64,000 bases of DNA from Microbacterium oleivorans (lineage in GTDB: Bacteria; Actinomycetota; Actinomycetes; Actinomycetales; Microbacteriaceae): contig NZ_LSTV01000001.1 of assembly GCF_001644225.1 (NCBI RefSeq), positions 434,001 to 498,000 on the forward strand, given 5' to 3'. Made by a program: the position numbers and the translations under genes. Below, piece after piece: positions 26,263 through 34,487 of the stretch. The notes under the pieces are model-generated. The model had not been told where the DNA came from. It saw only the letters and a program-made list of their open reading frames with translations, and did no database searches. The stretch's first letter is position 1. Each line of letters opens with the position of its first letter.

Positions 26263-27933
26263 GTGAGCGATCGTCCGATGTGGAAGCCGATGGTTCCGAG
26301 GGACCTCTTCCTGAGGCTGCAGCTGCCGTTCGCCGCGGGGACGCTCTTCGTCGTCGTCGCCGCGGGCCTGGCGGTGCCTGGCCTGTGGACGTCGCCGCTG
26401 CTGTTCACCGGCGCGGGCGCGGCGGTCGCGGCATCCGTCGCCTTCGTCCCGTCGCGGCGCGGCTGGCTGCTGACGCCGTGGGGCATCGTCGTTCCGCTCG
26501 TCGACGTCGTTTCGGTGGCGCTGGTGCGCGCCGAACTGTTCGGCTACATCCCGACCGTCGGTGTGCTCTGCCTCATGCCGTTCGCGTGGATCGCACTGCG
26601 GTACCGCTGGCAGGCCCTCTCGCTGGTCTTCCTGGGCGGCATCCTGATCTCCGCGCTGCCGCTCGTGCTGCGTGTCGAGGCGATCTCCACGCCGCTCATG
26701 CTCCTCAACCTCATGACGCTCCCGATCCTGACGACGGGCATCTCGGTCGGGATCCACCTCGGCGCGAACAGCTTCCGCCGGAGCCGGCAGGACGTGCAGG
26801 ACACCGCCGAATCCCTCGCGTCGACCCTCGCGCAGTCGCGCGACGACGAGCTCGTGCTGCGCACCGTGCTCGACACGGTCAACGGCGCCGTCGCCTTCTA
26901 CAACGCGGACGGGCGCCTCGTGCTCGCCAACCGCGCCGCGCAGAAGCTGGCCGAGACGGTCGGGTTCCGCTTCGACGATCCGCCGTACGCGGGGCCGAAC
27001 GTGTGCCGAGGCGATCGGACGACGCCCGTCCCGTGCGAGCAGCAGCTCGTGCCGCGGGCGCTGCGCGGGGAGGTCATCCACAACCACCTCGAGTGGTGCG
27101 GTCCGGAGGGGGACCAGATCGCGATCCTCTCGTCGTCGCGGCAGGTCCACCGACCCGACGGCGCACTCCTCGGCACCGTGATCGCGGCGTACGACGTGAC
27201 CGACCTCGCCGACGCGGTCGAGGCGCGCGAGGAGTTCCTCACCACCGTCTCGCACGAGTTGCGGACCCCGCTCACCTCCGTCGTCGGATACACGGAGCAC
27301 GTCGTCGAGACGCTGGGGGCGGATGCCGAGAGGCTCGGCGTCGCGCAGGCGCTGAACGCGATCGCACGAAACGGCGACGTGCTGCTGGAGCGCGTCGCGC
27401 AGCTGCTCACCGCGGGCAACAAGCGGATGGTGCTGGCACCCGCGCCCGTCGACGTCGTCGCGCTCGTGGAGGAGACCGTCGCGGTCGTGACGCCCTTCGC
27501 GACCCAGGCGGGGGTGACGCTCTCGGTCGACGGCGAGGGTGTCGTCGCCGAACTCGACGCGCGCCGCATCGAGCAGGCGGTCGAGAACGTCCTCACGAAC
27601 GCCGTCAAGTTCACGCCGCGCGGCGGCTCGGTGACGGTGCGCGTCGCCGGCGACGGCGGACGGGCGGTCATCTCGATCTCCGACACCGGCGTCGGGATGA
27701 GCGCCGAGGACAAGCAGCGCGTCTTCGACCGGTTCTATCGGGCGAGCACGGCCAGGGAGAACGCGGTGCAGGGGATCGGCGTGGGACTGTCCATCGTGAA
27801 GTCGATCGTCGACGCGCACGGCGGCGAGATCACGATCGAGAGCGAGCAGGGCCGGGGCACGACGATCGGGCTGTCGTTGCCGCGCACCCGTGAGACCACG
27901 CCCCCGGCCGAGGAGTTCGCGCTGTCGGCATGA
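26263..27933 (+). CDS. Membrane sensor histidine kinase with PAS domain
   Basis: A 556-residue kinase. About five or six membrane helices occupy residues 18-165, then a PAS-like domain (about 195-315) containing two Cys-rich spots (NVCRGDRTTPVPCEQQ and EWCGPEGD) that could bind a cofactor or metal. HisKA has His331 in TTVSHELRTPLTSVVGY. HATPase follows with NAVKFTPRGG, DTGVGMS and GIGVGLSIVKSIV. The input is unknown; the membrane part resembles MASE/7TM-type sensors only loosely. It is divergent from the receiver-only regulator. Confidence 0.88.
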   Translation: MSDRPMWKPMVPRDLFLRLQLPFAAGTLFVVVAAGLAVPGLWTSPLLFTGAGAAVAASVAFVPSRRGWLLTPWGIVVPLVDVVSVALVRAELFGYIPTVGVLCLMPFAWIALRYRWQALSLVFLGGILISALPLVLRVEAISTPLMLLNLMTLPILTTGISVGIHLGANSFRRSRQDVQDTAESLASTLAQSRDDELVLRTVLDTVNGAVAFYNADGRLVLANRAAQKLAETVGFRFDDPPYAGPNVCRGDRTTPVPCEQQLVPRALRGEVIHNHLEWCGPEGDQIAILSSSRQVHRPDGALLGTVIAAYDVTDLADAVEAREEFLTTVSHELRTPLTSVVGYTEHVVETLGADAERLGVAQALNAIARNGDVLLERVAQLLTAGNKRMVLAPAPVDVVALVEETVAVVTPFATQAGVTLSVDGEGVVAELDARRIEQAVENVLTNAVKFTPRGGSVTVRVAGDGGRAVISISDTGVGMSAEDKQRVFDRFYRASTARENAVQGIGVGLSIVKSIVDAHGGEITIESEQGRGTTIGLSLPRTRETTPPAEEFALSA

Positions 27934-27961
27934 GAGGGACGGATGCCGGTACCCGCGTCGC

Positions 27962-27967
27962 TAGGAT
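27962..27967 (+). promoter_or_regulatory. -10-like hexamer TAGGAT, leaderless start
   Basis: TAGGAT ends 6 nt before the GTG at 27974; no Shine-Dalgarno is visible. It would drive the three-gene operon of anchored proteins. Confidence 0.4.
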
Positions 27968-27973
27968 GACGCC

Positions 27974-28657
27974 GTGACAGCCTCCGGAGACGACCCGCGG
28001 GACAGCCGTTCCCCGCGGAATGCCCGGTGGCTGCGCGAGGTCACCGACCGGGTCCCCACCGCGTGGCTCCCCGGCATCGTCACCGCCGTCTTCCTCGGCG
28101 CCGCGGCCGCGTTCGGCGGGCTCGAAGCCGTCGCCGCACCCCCCATCGCCACCCTGCAGGCGGGCCAGGAGCACCGCAACGACATGCTCGCGTTCACGGT
28201 CGAGCGTGCGGTGCTCATCGACTCGTTCCCCGAAGCCGGGGCATCGGCGAACGCCGAGAACGGAGAGCGGGTCCTCGCCGTCGTCGTGACCGCCCAGAAC
28301 ACGTGGGATCGCGCGGTGCCGGCGGAGAACGACGCGTCCCTGACGGGGATGCTCCGCGCGCCCTCGCTTGCGGACCCGGAACCCGTGGCCGCGGCCCGTT
28401 TCGATGACGGGACGAAGGAGCCGTGGCTGCAGCCGGGCCTGCAGGCCGAGCTCGTCGTGACCTGGGTCATCGACGAGGACGAACTCGCCGCCGGCGATCA
28501 GATCGAGCTCGACCTGCGCGACTTCTCCCTGCAACAGGGTCAGGTCGTGTTCTCGGGCGACGTCTGGTCCGATCCGGTCGTGACGGCGCGCATCGCGATT
28601 CCGGTCACCGACGTGGGTGCCGGGGCCGACGCCGAGCAGACGGGGGCCGAGCAGTGA
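27974..28657 (+). CDS. Membrane-anchored protein of unknown function (1 of 3)
   Basis: A 227-residue protein: about 35 charged cytoplasmic residues, one membrane helix (LPGIVTAVFLGAAAAFGGL, about residues 33-51), then an extracytoplasmic beta-rich domain with an Ig-like/DUF4352-like look (FTVERAVLIDS, RVLAVVVTAQNTWD, AELVVTWVIDE). Not recognised as a named family. It overlaps the next gene by 4 bp, and all three genes of the operon share this helix-plus-beta-domain plan. Confidence 0.65.
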   Translation: MTASGDDPRDSRSPRNARWLREVTDRVPTAWLPGIVTAVFLGAAAAFGGLEAVAAPPIATLQAGQEHRNDMLAFTVERAVLIDSFPEAGASANAENGERVLAVVVTAQNTWDRAVPAENDASLTGMLRAPSLADPEPVAAARFDDGTKEPWLQPGLQAELVVTWVIDEDELAAGDQIELDLRDFSLQQGQVVFSGDVWSDPVVTARIAIPVTDVGAGADAEQTGAEQ

Positions 28658-29205
28658 GGCCGTGGGCGGTGTGGGCGATCGGCATCACGTTGCTCGTCGC
28701 CGCGTGGGGTGTGACCAAGGTCACGCCCGGCCCAGAGTTCACCGAAGCCTCGTTCGTGACGGAGGCCCGGCTCGGGGAGCGAGCCGTCGGATCGGAACTG
28801 ATCGTCACAGTCGACGACGTCGTCCTCGTGACCACCGCCTCGGATCGCCGGGGGTGGACCGCGAAGGGGGTCTGGCTGGTCGTCGATCTCGCGCTGTCCG
28901 CCAAGACGAGTGAGGAGCGCGCCCTCCTCGGAACGGCGACCCTCGATGTGGACGGTCGCACCTACCGGGCCAGCGAGCGACCGGAGTCCCTGCTGAGCGA
29001 GCCTCTCGGGGCGGGGATCACGACGACGGGGAGCCTCGCCTTCGAACTGCCGGAGGAGGCCACCGGGTCGGAGGCGACCATCCGCTTCGCGTCCAAGGCG
29101 GGAGACGTGAGGCTGGACTCGGTCATCGAGATGACGCTCGACCTCGCCGAGCTTCCGCGCGAGGATGCGCGCGAGCTCCGCCCGACCGTGGGAGGCGGAC
29201 TGTGA
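28654..29205 (+). CDS. Membrane-anchored protein of unknown function (2 of 3)
   Basis: A 183-residue protein with an N-terminal helix (VWAIGITLLVAAWGVTKV) and an extracytoplasmic beta-domain (ELIVTVDDVVLVTTAS, GVWLVVDLALSAKT, GSLAFELPEEATGSEATIRF). The pattern resembles telokin-like or DUF4352 domains, which are ligand- or protein-binding; function unknown. The GTG overlaps the stop of the previous gene (GTGA) and its own stop overlaps the next start, so the three are translationally coupled and may form one surface complex. Confidence 0.65.
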   Translation: MRPWAVWAIGITLLVAAWGVTKVTPGPEFTEASFVTEARLGERAVGSELIVTVDDVVLVTTASDRRGWTAKGVWLVVDLALSAKTSEERALLGTATLDVDGRTYRASERPESLLSEPLGAGITTTGSLAFELPEEATGSEATIRFASKAGDVRLDSVIEMTLDLAELPREDARELRPTVGGGL

Positions 29206-29735
29206 GCGCGTGGTGGCGCCGCAACCGGCGCGCGCTGCTCGCGGTCGTCGTCCTCGTCCCGCTGACGGTCGGAGTCGCCGGCGGATGGGAGTTCTGGAAG
29301 CAGGTGCAGGGGCGGCCGACGTTCGCCGTGACGGCCGACGCGGGCACCACGATCGACTTCGACGGGATCACGTTCGGTCCTGCGAAGGCGGAGGAGATCA
29401 CCGTCCCGGACGTCGAGTTGCCGCCCGACACGAAGGTGGTCGCCGTCAGCGTGCCCGTCGACCGGCACGGGGCGTCGACGGCGTGCTCGATCCCGGTGCT
29501 GCGTGAACTCGGGGGACAGGGGCGCCTGTGGGAGGCCGACCACCAGATCCTCCGCTGGGATTGGCGGCTCTACACGTTCTGCCCGGCCGACCCGAGGGCC
29601 GACTCATTCCCGGACGGGCCTTTCACGATCGACGTGCCCTTCATCGTCCCCGACGACGTCACGGGAGAGCTCGGCGTCGAGTTCACGCTCGTCGACGAGC
29701 TGCCGCGCTACGTTCGACTCGTCGTCGTGCCCTGA
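29202..29735 (+). CDS. Membrane-anchored protein of unknown function (3 of 3)
   Basis: A 177-residue protein with an Arg-rich start, one helix (ALLAVVVLVPLTVGVAGGWEF) and an outer beta-domain (TIDFDGITFGPAKAEEI, VVAVSVPVDRHG, VEFTLVDELPRYVRLVVVP). Two Cys residues (STACSIP and YTFCPAD) could form a disulfide. Its last 132 bp are antisense to the end of the convergent membrane protein gene. Function unknown; it is coupled to the two preceding genes. Confidence 0.65.
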   Translation: MSAWWRRNRRALLAVVVLVPLTVGVAGGWEFWKQVQGRPTFAVTADAGTTIDFDGITFGPAKAEEITVPDVELPPDTKVVAVSVPVDRHGASTACSIPVLRELGGQGRLWEADHQILRWDWRLYTFCPADPRADSFPDGPFTIDVPFIVPDDVTGELGVEFTLVDELPRYVRLVVVP

Positions 29736-30956
29736 CGCGACGACGGGTGCACCGATCAGCGCGCCGACCGTGGCGTCGTACGCACCGGCGATGAGAGACA
29801 CCCGGAGTGGCTCGATGACGAGGGCCGGGATGCCGAGGAGCAGTCCACCGGCTCCGCGCCAGAAGTCGTCGACACCGTGCGGTCCGACCGCTCGCGTCAC
29901 CCCGAACGTCAGCAGCGGGTCGAGGAGCTGGATCACGACGTAGGCGAGGACGTAGCCGCCCACGAGGATCGGGCCGCCGCGCCACATCAGTACGATCGCA
30001 CGCCAGATGGGTTGGAACCTCGCCCCGACTCCCGCCCCGATGTCGCCCAGCCGGCGGCGGAGGCGCTGGGGGAGGCTGCCGTAGCGTTCCCTGGCGCGGC
30101 GCACGAGGTCGCCGCGCCACTGGACGCCCTTCGGCGCGACGGCCTGGCCGTAGACGACACCGGCGACGGTCAGCCACGCCAGCGGTACGGCGATCAGCCC
30201 CACCGCCTCGCCGACGACGAGGGCCACACCATCCCACGCCCATCCCAGCGGAGCGAACCACGTTCCGACCGTTTCGCGCAGGTCGCCGAGCCATTCGATC
30301 GCACGGCGGGACTGCACCCAGGACGTGACACGACCGAAGAGGTCGCTGACGAACAGGACCGTCAGGAAGACCCAGAGGCCCTCGAGGTAGGTGGCGGCGA
30401 GCCCCGTCCAGCGGGGCAGACGTCCGTTCCACCGTCCCCAGGCCCAGCGGCCGACGAACGCGGCCACGACGACGGCGATCGTCCACGGCTCCCAGGTGAG
30501 CGCCGTCACGGTTCCCGAGGTGTCGACCTCCACACCTGAGACCACTCCGGTCAAGCCGCGCCCGAGCTTCACCTGGATGGCCGTGTCGACGTAGACGGCG
30601 AAGTCCTCCTTCAGGAAGCCGAGGGCCGCGTAGACCGCCATGAAGGGCAGAGTCGAGGAGAGCATCGCGTCGCGGAACGCCACCCGACGAGCGCGCGGCT
30701 CCGTCGGCGGAGGTGCGATCGCACCGAGCCGCACCATCCCGTCGCGGAGCACGAGGAACATCGCGACGAGGCTGATGAGCTTCGCGAGGATCGCCAACGG
30801 CAGGAGCAGGATGCCGCCGAGCGCGGTGTAGCCGCCGACGTACCCGGCGACCTCGAGGCCGACGTACCGGCCGAGCGTCCCGGCCAGGTACCACGCGAGC
30901 AGCGCCGGCCAGTGGCGCACGAGGAGGCGCCACGTGAGGCCGAGCATGGTTCGCAC
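29604..30956 (-). CDS. Large multi-helix membrane protein of unknown function
   Basis: About 450 residues with eight or more hydrophobic segments, starting LGLTWRLLVRHWPALLAWYLAG. Trp and Arg lie at the membrane edges, and there is a basic middle loop (RRARERYGSLPQRLRRRLGD). No transporter signature was recognised. The start is uncertain: GTG at 30956 or ATG at 30947; a longer frame to 31001 would run into the terminator. The last 44 codons are antisense to the third anchored-protein gene. Convergent placement and similar membrane character suggest a functional link with that trio, but this is inference. Confidence 0.65.
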   Translation of the reverse strand: MRTMLGLTWRLLVRHWPALLAWYLAGTLGRYVGLEVAGYVGGYTALGGILLLPLAILAKLISLVAMFLVLRDGMVRLGAIAPPPTEPRARRVAFRDAMLSSTLPFMAVYAALGFLKEDFAVYVDTAIQVKLGRGLTGVVSGVEVDTSGTVTALTWEPWTIAVVVAAFVGRWAWGRWNGRLPRWTGLAATYLEGLWVFLTVLFVSDLFGRVTSWVQSRRAIEWLGDLRETVGTWFAPLGWAWDGVALVVGEAVGLIAVPLAWLTVAGVVYGQAVAPKGVQWRGDLVRRARERYGSLPQRLRRRLGDIGAGVGARFQPIWRAIVLMWRGGPILVGGYVLAYVVIQLLDPLLTFGVTRAVGPHGVDDFWRGAGGLLLGIPALVIEPLRVSLIAGAYDATVGALIGAPVVASGHDDESNVARQLVDERELDAELSRDVVGDDEGHVDRERPVRE

Positions 30957-30983
30957 GGTCTCACCGTAGTGGCACCGACGCGG

Positions 30984-31020
30984 CGACGCCCGCCCGATCA
31001 CGGGGATCGGACGGGCGTCG
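30984..31020 (-). terminator. Terminator of the tctCBA operon
   Basis: CGACGCCCG (30984-30992) pairs with CGGGCGTCG (31012-31020), and CCGATC (30994-30999) with GATCGG (31005-31010). The result is a 9+6 bp stem with one mismatch and a 5-nt loop, starting 14 bp after the tctA stop codon on the minus strand. Confidence 0.72.
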
Positions 31021-31034
31021 GCGGATGCCGCTGC

Positions 31035-32729
31035 TCAGCCGGCGCCGCCGCCTGAGTCGCCGGTGCTCCGGCGGCCCTGACGCTCGCGCGCCTCGCGCTT
31101 CGCGGCGGCCGCGGCCAGCTCGGCCCGGATCGTGTCGGTGCGCACGTCGGTCGGGCGGTCACCGGCATCCCACATCCGGTCCACGGCCGCCTGCGGGTGT
31201 CCCTCTTCGGCGGCGAGCGACGCCTCGAGCGCGCGCTCGTACCGGCTCTGCCGGCGCTTGAGCCACAGACCCGCGACGAGCATGACCACGAGCACCGAGT
31301 ACGCGACGGCGGCGAACGGGTGCAGCACGAGGTCGGCGAGGTCGCCCTGGCTCAGCTGCAGCGCCTTGCGCAGCTGCTGCTCGCCCATCGGGCCCAGGAT
31401 GAGTCCGACGATGAGCGGCGCGATCGGGAAACCGAACCGGCGCATGAAGTACCCGAGCGCCCCGACGATCAGCAGGATCGCGATGTCCAGCGTCGAGAAG
31501 CTGACCGCGTACGCCCCGAGGACGGCGAAGGTGATGATGCCCGCGTACAGGTAGGGGCGCGGGATCTGCAGCAGCTTCACCCAGATGCCCGCCAGCGGCA
31601 GGTTCAGGATGATGAGCAGCACGTTGCCGATGTAGAGGCTCGCGATGAGCGCCCACACCAGGTCGCCCTGGTTCTGGAACAGCTGCGGACCGGGCTGGAT
31701 GCCGTACGACTGGAACGCCGTGATGATGATCGCCGCGGTCGCCGTCGTCGGCAGTCCCAGCGTCAGCAGCGGCACGAGCACACCGGCCGCAGCCGCGTTG
31801 TTCGCGGCCTCCGGACCGGCGACGCCCTCGATCGCACCGCGACCGAACTGGCTCTTGTTCTTCGACAGGCTCTTCTCGCTCGCGTACGAGAGGAAGGTCG
31901 CGACGTCCGCGCCGCCGGCGGGGATCGTCCCGACGGGGAAGCCGATGAACGTGCCGCGCAGCCACGGCTTCCACGAGCGCTTCCAGTCCTCGCGGGTCAT
32001 CCAGTTGCGCCAGCCGCGGGTGACGGGGATCACCGGGATCGGTCCGTGCCGCAGACGGGCAGCGACGTAGAACGCCTCGCCGATCGCGAACAGGCCGACC
32101 GCGACGAGCACGACGCTGATGCCGTCTGACAGCGCGAGGACACCGAGGGTGTAGCGCGCCTGCCCCGTGGTCACCTCGGTGCCGATGAGCCCGATGAGCA
32201 GGCCGATGCCGAGCGAGGCGAGACCGCGCGCCGGCGACGAGCCGAGCAGCGCGCCGACGGTGATGAAGGCGACGACGATGAGCGCGACGAAGTCCGCCGG
32301 CGCGAGGTTCACCGCGAAGCGCGCGATGATCGGGGCGAACAGCGTCAGCAACGCCGTCGCGATCGTCCCGGCGACGAACGAGCCGATCGCTGCGGTCGCG
32401 AGCGCCGCGGCGCCCCGGCCGAGCTTGGCCATCTTGTTGCCTTCGATGGCGGTGATGACCGACGCCGATTCGCCCGGGGTGTTGAGCAGGATGCTGGTGG
32501 TCGAGCCGCCGTACATGCCGCCGTAGTAGATGCCGGCGAACGTGATGATCGCGGCGGTGGGGGAGAGCGAGTAGGTCAGCGGCAGCAGCAGCGCCACGGT
32601 CATCGCGGGACCGATGCCGGGGAGGACGCCGACGGCGGTGCCGACGATCACGCCGATGAAGGCGAAGAGGAGGTACTCGGGCTGCAGCGCCGTCGCGAAG
32701 CCCTCCATGAGGGAGTTCAGTGCGTCCAT
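31035..32729 (-). CDS. tctA: Tripartite tricarboxylate transporter, large membrane subunit TctA
   Basis: A 564-residue channel subunit. About 12 membrane helices include the TctA signature regions [20 protein letters not shown] near residue 35 and [22 protein letters not shown] near residue 65, with a mirrored second copy [22 protein letters not shown] 75-residue charged cytoplasmic tail follows the last helix and is longer than usual. It works with TctB and the binding protein TctC to import citrate or other carboxylates using an ion gradient. Last gene of the operon, ended by a strong hairpin. Confidence 0.93.
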   Translation of the reverse strand: MDALNSLMEGFATALQPEYLLFAFIGVIVGTAVGVLPGIGPAMTVALLLPLTYSLSPTAAIITFAGIYYGGMYGGSTTSILLNTPGESASVITAIEGNKMAKLGRGAAALATAAIGSFVAGTIATALLTLFAPIIARFAVNLAPADFVALIVVAFITVGALLGSSPARGLASLGIGLLIGLIGTEVTTGQARYTLGVLALSDGISVVLVAVGLFAIGEAFYVAARLRHGPIPVIPVTRGWRNWMTREDWKRSWKPWLRGTFIGFPVGTIPAGGADVATFLSYASEKSLSKNKSQFGRGAIEGVAGPEAANNAAAAGVLVPLLTLGLPTTATAAIIITAFQSYGIQPGPQLFQNQGDLVWALIASLYIGNVLLIILNLPLAGIWVKLLQIPRPYLYAGIITFAVLGAYAVSFSTLDIAILLIVGALGYFMRRFGFPIAPLIVGLILGPMGEQQLRKALQLSQGDLADLVLHPFAAVAYSVLVVMLVAGLWLKRRQSRYERALEASLAAEEGHPQAAVDRMWDAGDRPTDVRTDTIRAELAAAAAKREARERQGRRSTGDSGGGAG

Positions 32730-32741
32730 GATCTCTTCCGA

Positions 32742-33299
32742 TCAGCCGAACAGGGGACCGGGGCCGTACCACCAGTCGAAGGCCATGCCGCGGGGCAGCG
32801 ACAGGCCGAGGCCCTCGCCGAACAGCAGTTGGGTGCCGATGCCGAGCACGAGCCCGGCGAGGAAGGCGACCCACGGCCGCTTGGCGCCGAGGGTCCAGGC
32901 CGCTCCGCCGAACAGGAGCGCGGCGACCATCCACCAGCCGAGGATCTCGAGCAGGACGATGACGCCGACGACGAGTCCCACGAGCTTGAGGATCGTCCAC
33001 CAGTCGGTCGCCGCGTTCGGGTCGATGTCCTCGCCGTCCTCGGGAGCGGCGACCTTGCCGCGCACGGCGGCGACGACCAGGAAGGCACCCGAGGCGAGGA
33101 GGATCGCCGAGACGAGGAACGGGAACACCTGCGGGCCGATCACCCCGCCGGCGGGGACGCGGATCGAGAACGCGCCGACCAGGGCGAACACGCCCAGGCC
33201 GACGATCACGCCGGCGAAGATCAGGTTGCCGATGCGGTCCGCCCCCCAGCCGGGGCGCGCAGTCTCCTGCGCACCCCGGTCCAGAGTGCTCTCGCTCAT
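32742..33299 (-). CDS. tctB: Tripartite tricarboxylate transporter, small subunit TctB
   Basis: A 185-residue membrane protein with four to five helices. The opening is typical of TctB (RIGNLIFAGVIVGLGVFALVG, then IGPQVFPFLVSAILLASGAFLV). Between helices 2 and 3 is an acidic cytoplasmic loop (PEDGEDIDPNAATDWW). It overlaps the stop of tctC (ATGA) and lies 12 bp before tctA, so the three are one transcript. Confidence 0.9.
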   Translation of the reverse strand: MSESTLDRGAQETARPGWGADRIGNLIFAGVIVGLGVFALVGAFSIRVPAGGVIGPQVFPFLVSAILLASGAFLVVAAVRGKVAAPEDGEDIDPNAATDWWTILKLVGLVVGVIVLLEILGWWMVAALLFGGAAWTLGAKRPWVAFLAGLVLGIGTQLLFGEGLGLSLPRGMAFDWWYGPGPLFG

Positions 33300-34315
33300 G
33301 ACACGAGACCGATGTTCTTCAGGGTGCTCGTCACATCGGTGACGTTCTCGTCGACGAAGGTCGAGAACTCGTCGCCGGTGAGGAAGGCGTCTGTCCAGCC
33401 GTTGGTCTCGAGCGCCTCCTGCCAGGCGGCCGACTCGTGCATCTCGGTGACGAGGTTCACAAGGCCCTCGGCATCCGCGTCGCTGATGCCGCCGGGGGCC
33501 AGCAGGCCGCGCCAGTTCGTGTACGTGATGTCGAAGCCCTCGTCGATCATCGTCGGGGCGTCGGGCAGCAGCTGGGCCGGCTCGTCGCTCGAGACGGCGA
33601 GGGCGCGCAGGTCGCCGGACTCGACGTACTCGGCGAACTCGCCGACACCCGAGATGCCCGCCGCCGCGTTGTTGCCGAGCAGCAGCGAGACCGCCTCGCC
33701 ACCACCAGCGTTCGGGATGTAGTTGAGCTTCTCGGTGATGCCGGCGCCGTCGAGGCCGGCCTCCTCGAGCAGGAGACCCGCGAGGATGTGGTCGGCGCCG
33801 CCGGCGGAACCGCCGGTGATCGTGACCGACTGACCGTCCGCGACGACCGCGTCGACGAGGTCCTGCAGGGTCTGGTACTCGCTGTCGGCGGGAACGACGA
33901 CGACGAGCGGCTCCTCGGTCAGGCGCGCGATCGGGGTGGTGTCCTCGATGCGGTTCTCGGCGGCGTTCGTCTCGACCGCGCCGACCATCACGAGGCCGGT
34001 CACCATGAGGGTGTACGGGTCCTTCTCGTTCGCGAGGCTCGCGAGGCCGACGGTGCCGCCGGCGCCGCCGATGTTGGTGACGGCGGCCGTGCCGACGAGG
34101 TCCTCGTCGGTGAGCACCGCCGAGACGGCGCGGCCGGTCTGGTCCCAGCCGCCGCCGGGGTCGGCGGGGACGATGATGCTGACGTCGTCGACCTGGGCCG
34201 CCGCTTCCTCGGACCCCGCTCCGCCGCCGCCGACGGCAGCGCCGCGGGGGTTGCAGCCGGACAGGGTGAGGGCGGCGACGCCCGCGAGGGCGATGATCGC
34301 AAAGGACTTGCGCAT
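33296..34315 (-). CDS. tctC: Tripartite tricarboxylate transporter, binding lipoprotein TctC
   Basis: A 339-residue extracytoplasmic binding protein with a lipoprotein signal (IALAGVAALTLSGC; lipobox LSGC). A Gly-rich linker is followed by a Bug/TctC fold, with VSIIVPADPGGGWDQTGRAV as the first carboxylate-binding loop and TNIGGAGGTVGLASL as the second. It captures the ligand for TctAB. AGGAG precedes the ATG at 34315. It is first in the operon, divergent from a CitA/DctR-type two-component system that should sense the same carboxylate. Confidence 0.92.
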   Translation of the reverse strand: MRKSFAIIALAGVAALTLSGCNPRGAAVGGGGAGSEEAAAQVDDVSIIVPADPGGGWDQTGRAVSAVLTDEDLVGTAAVTNIGGAGGTVGLASLANEKDPYTLMVTGLVMVGAVETNAAENRIEDTTPIARLTEEPLVVVVPADSEYQTLQDLVDAVVADGQSVTITGGSAGGADHILAGLLLEEAGLDGAGITEKLNYIPNAGGGEAVSLLLGNNAAAGISGVGEFAEYVESGDLRALAVSSDEPAQLLPDAPTMIDEGFDITYTNWRGLLAPGGISDADAEGLVNLVTEMHESAAWQEALETNGWTDAFLTGDEFSTFVDENVTDVTSTLKNIGLVS

Positions 34316-34410
34316 GGGGGGACTCCTCTTCGAGTTCCGTCGAGGCATCCTCGCCCCGACGTCCGTTCGCACAGACGCTAGGCAGCGGCGACGTCGGTGT
34401 CGCGCTTGCG

Positions 34411-34427
34411 GAACTAAGTGGGAGTTC
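34411..34427. promoter_or_regulatory. Inverted repeat GAACT-N7-AGTTC between tctC and the sensor kinase
   Basis: A short dyad lies in the 172-bp divergent region between tctC and the kinase gene, about 96 bp from tctC and 60 bp from the kinase. A candidate operator for the DctR-type regulator; the dyad is short, so confidence is limited. Confidence 0.35.
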
Positions 34428-34487
34428 GGAAAGTATTGGTCCCGTCCGGGGTGGGCGCGACGGGGCGCTCCGGGGGAGAATGAGCGC

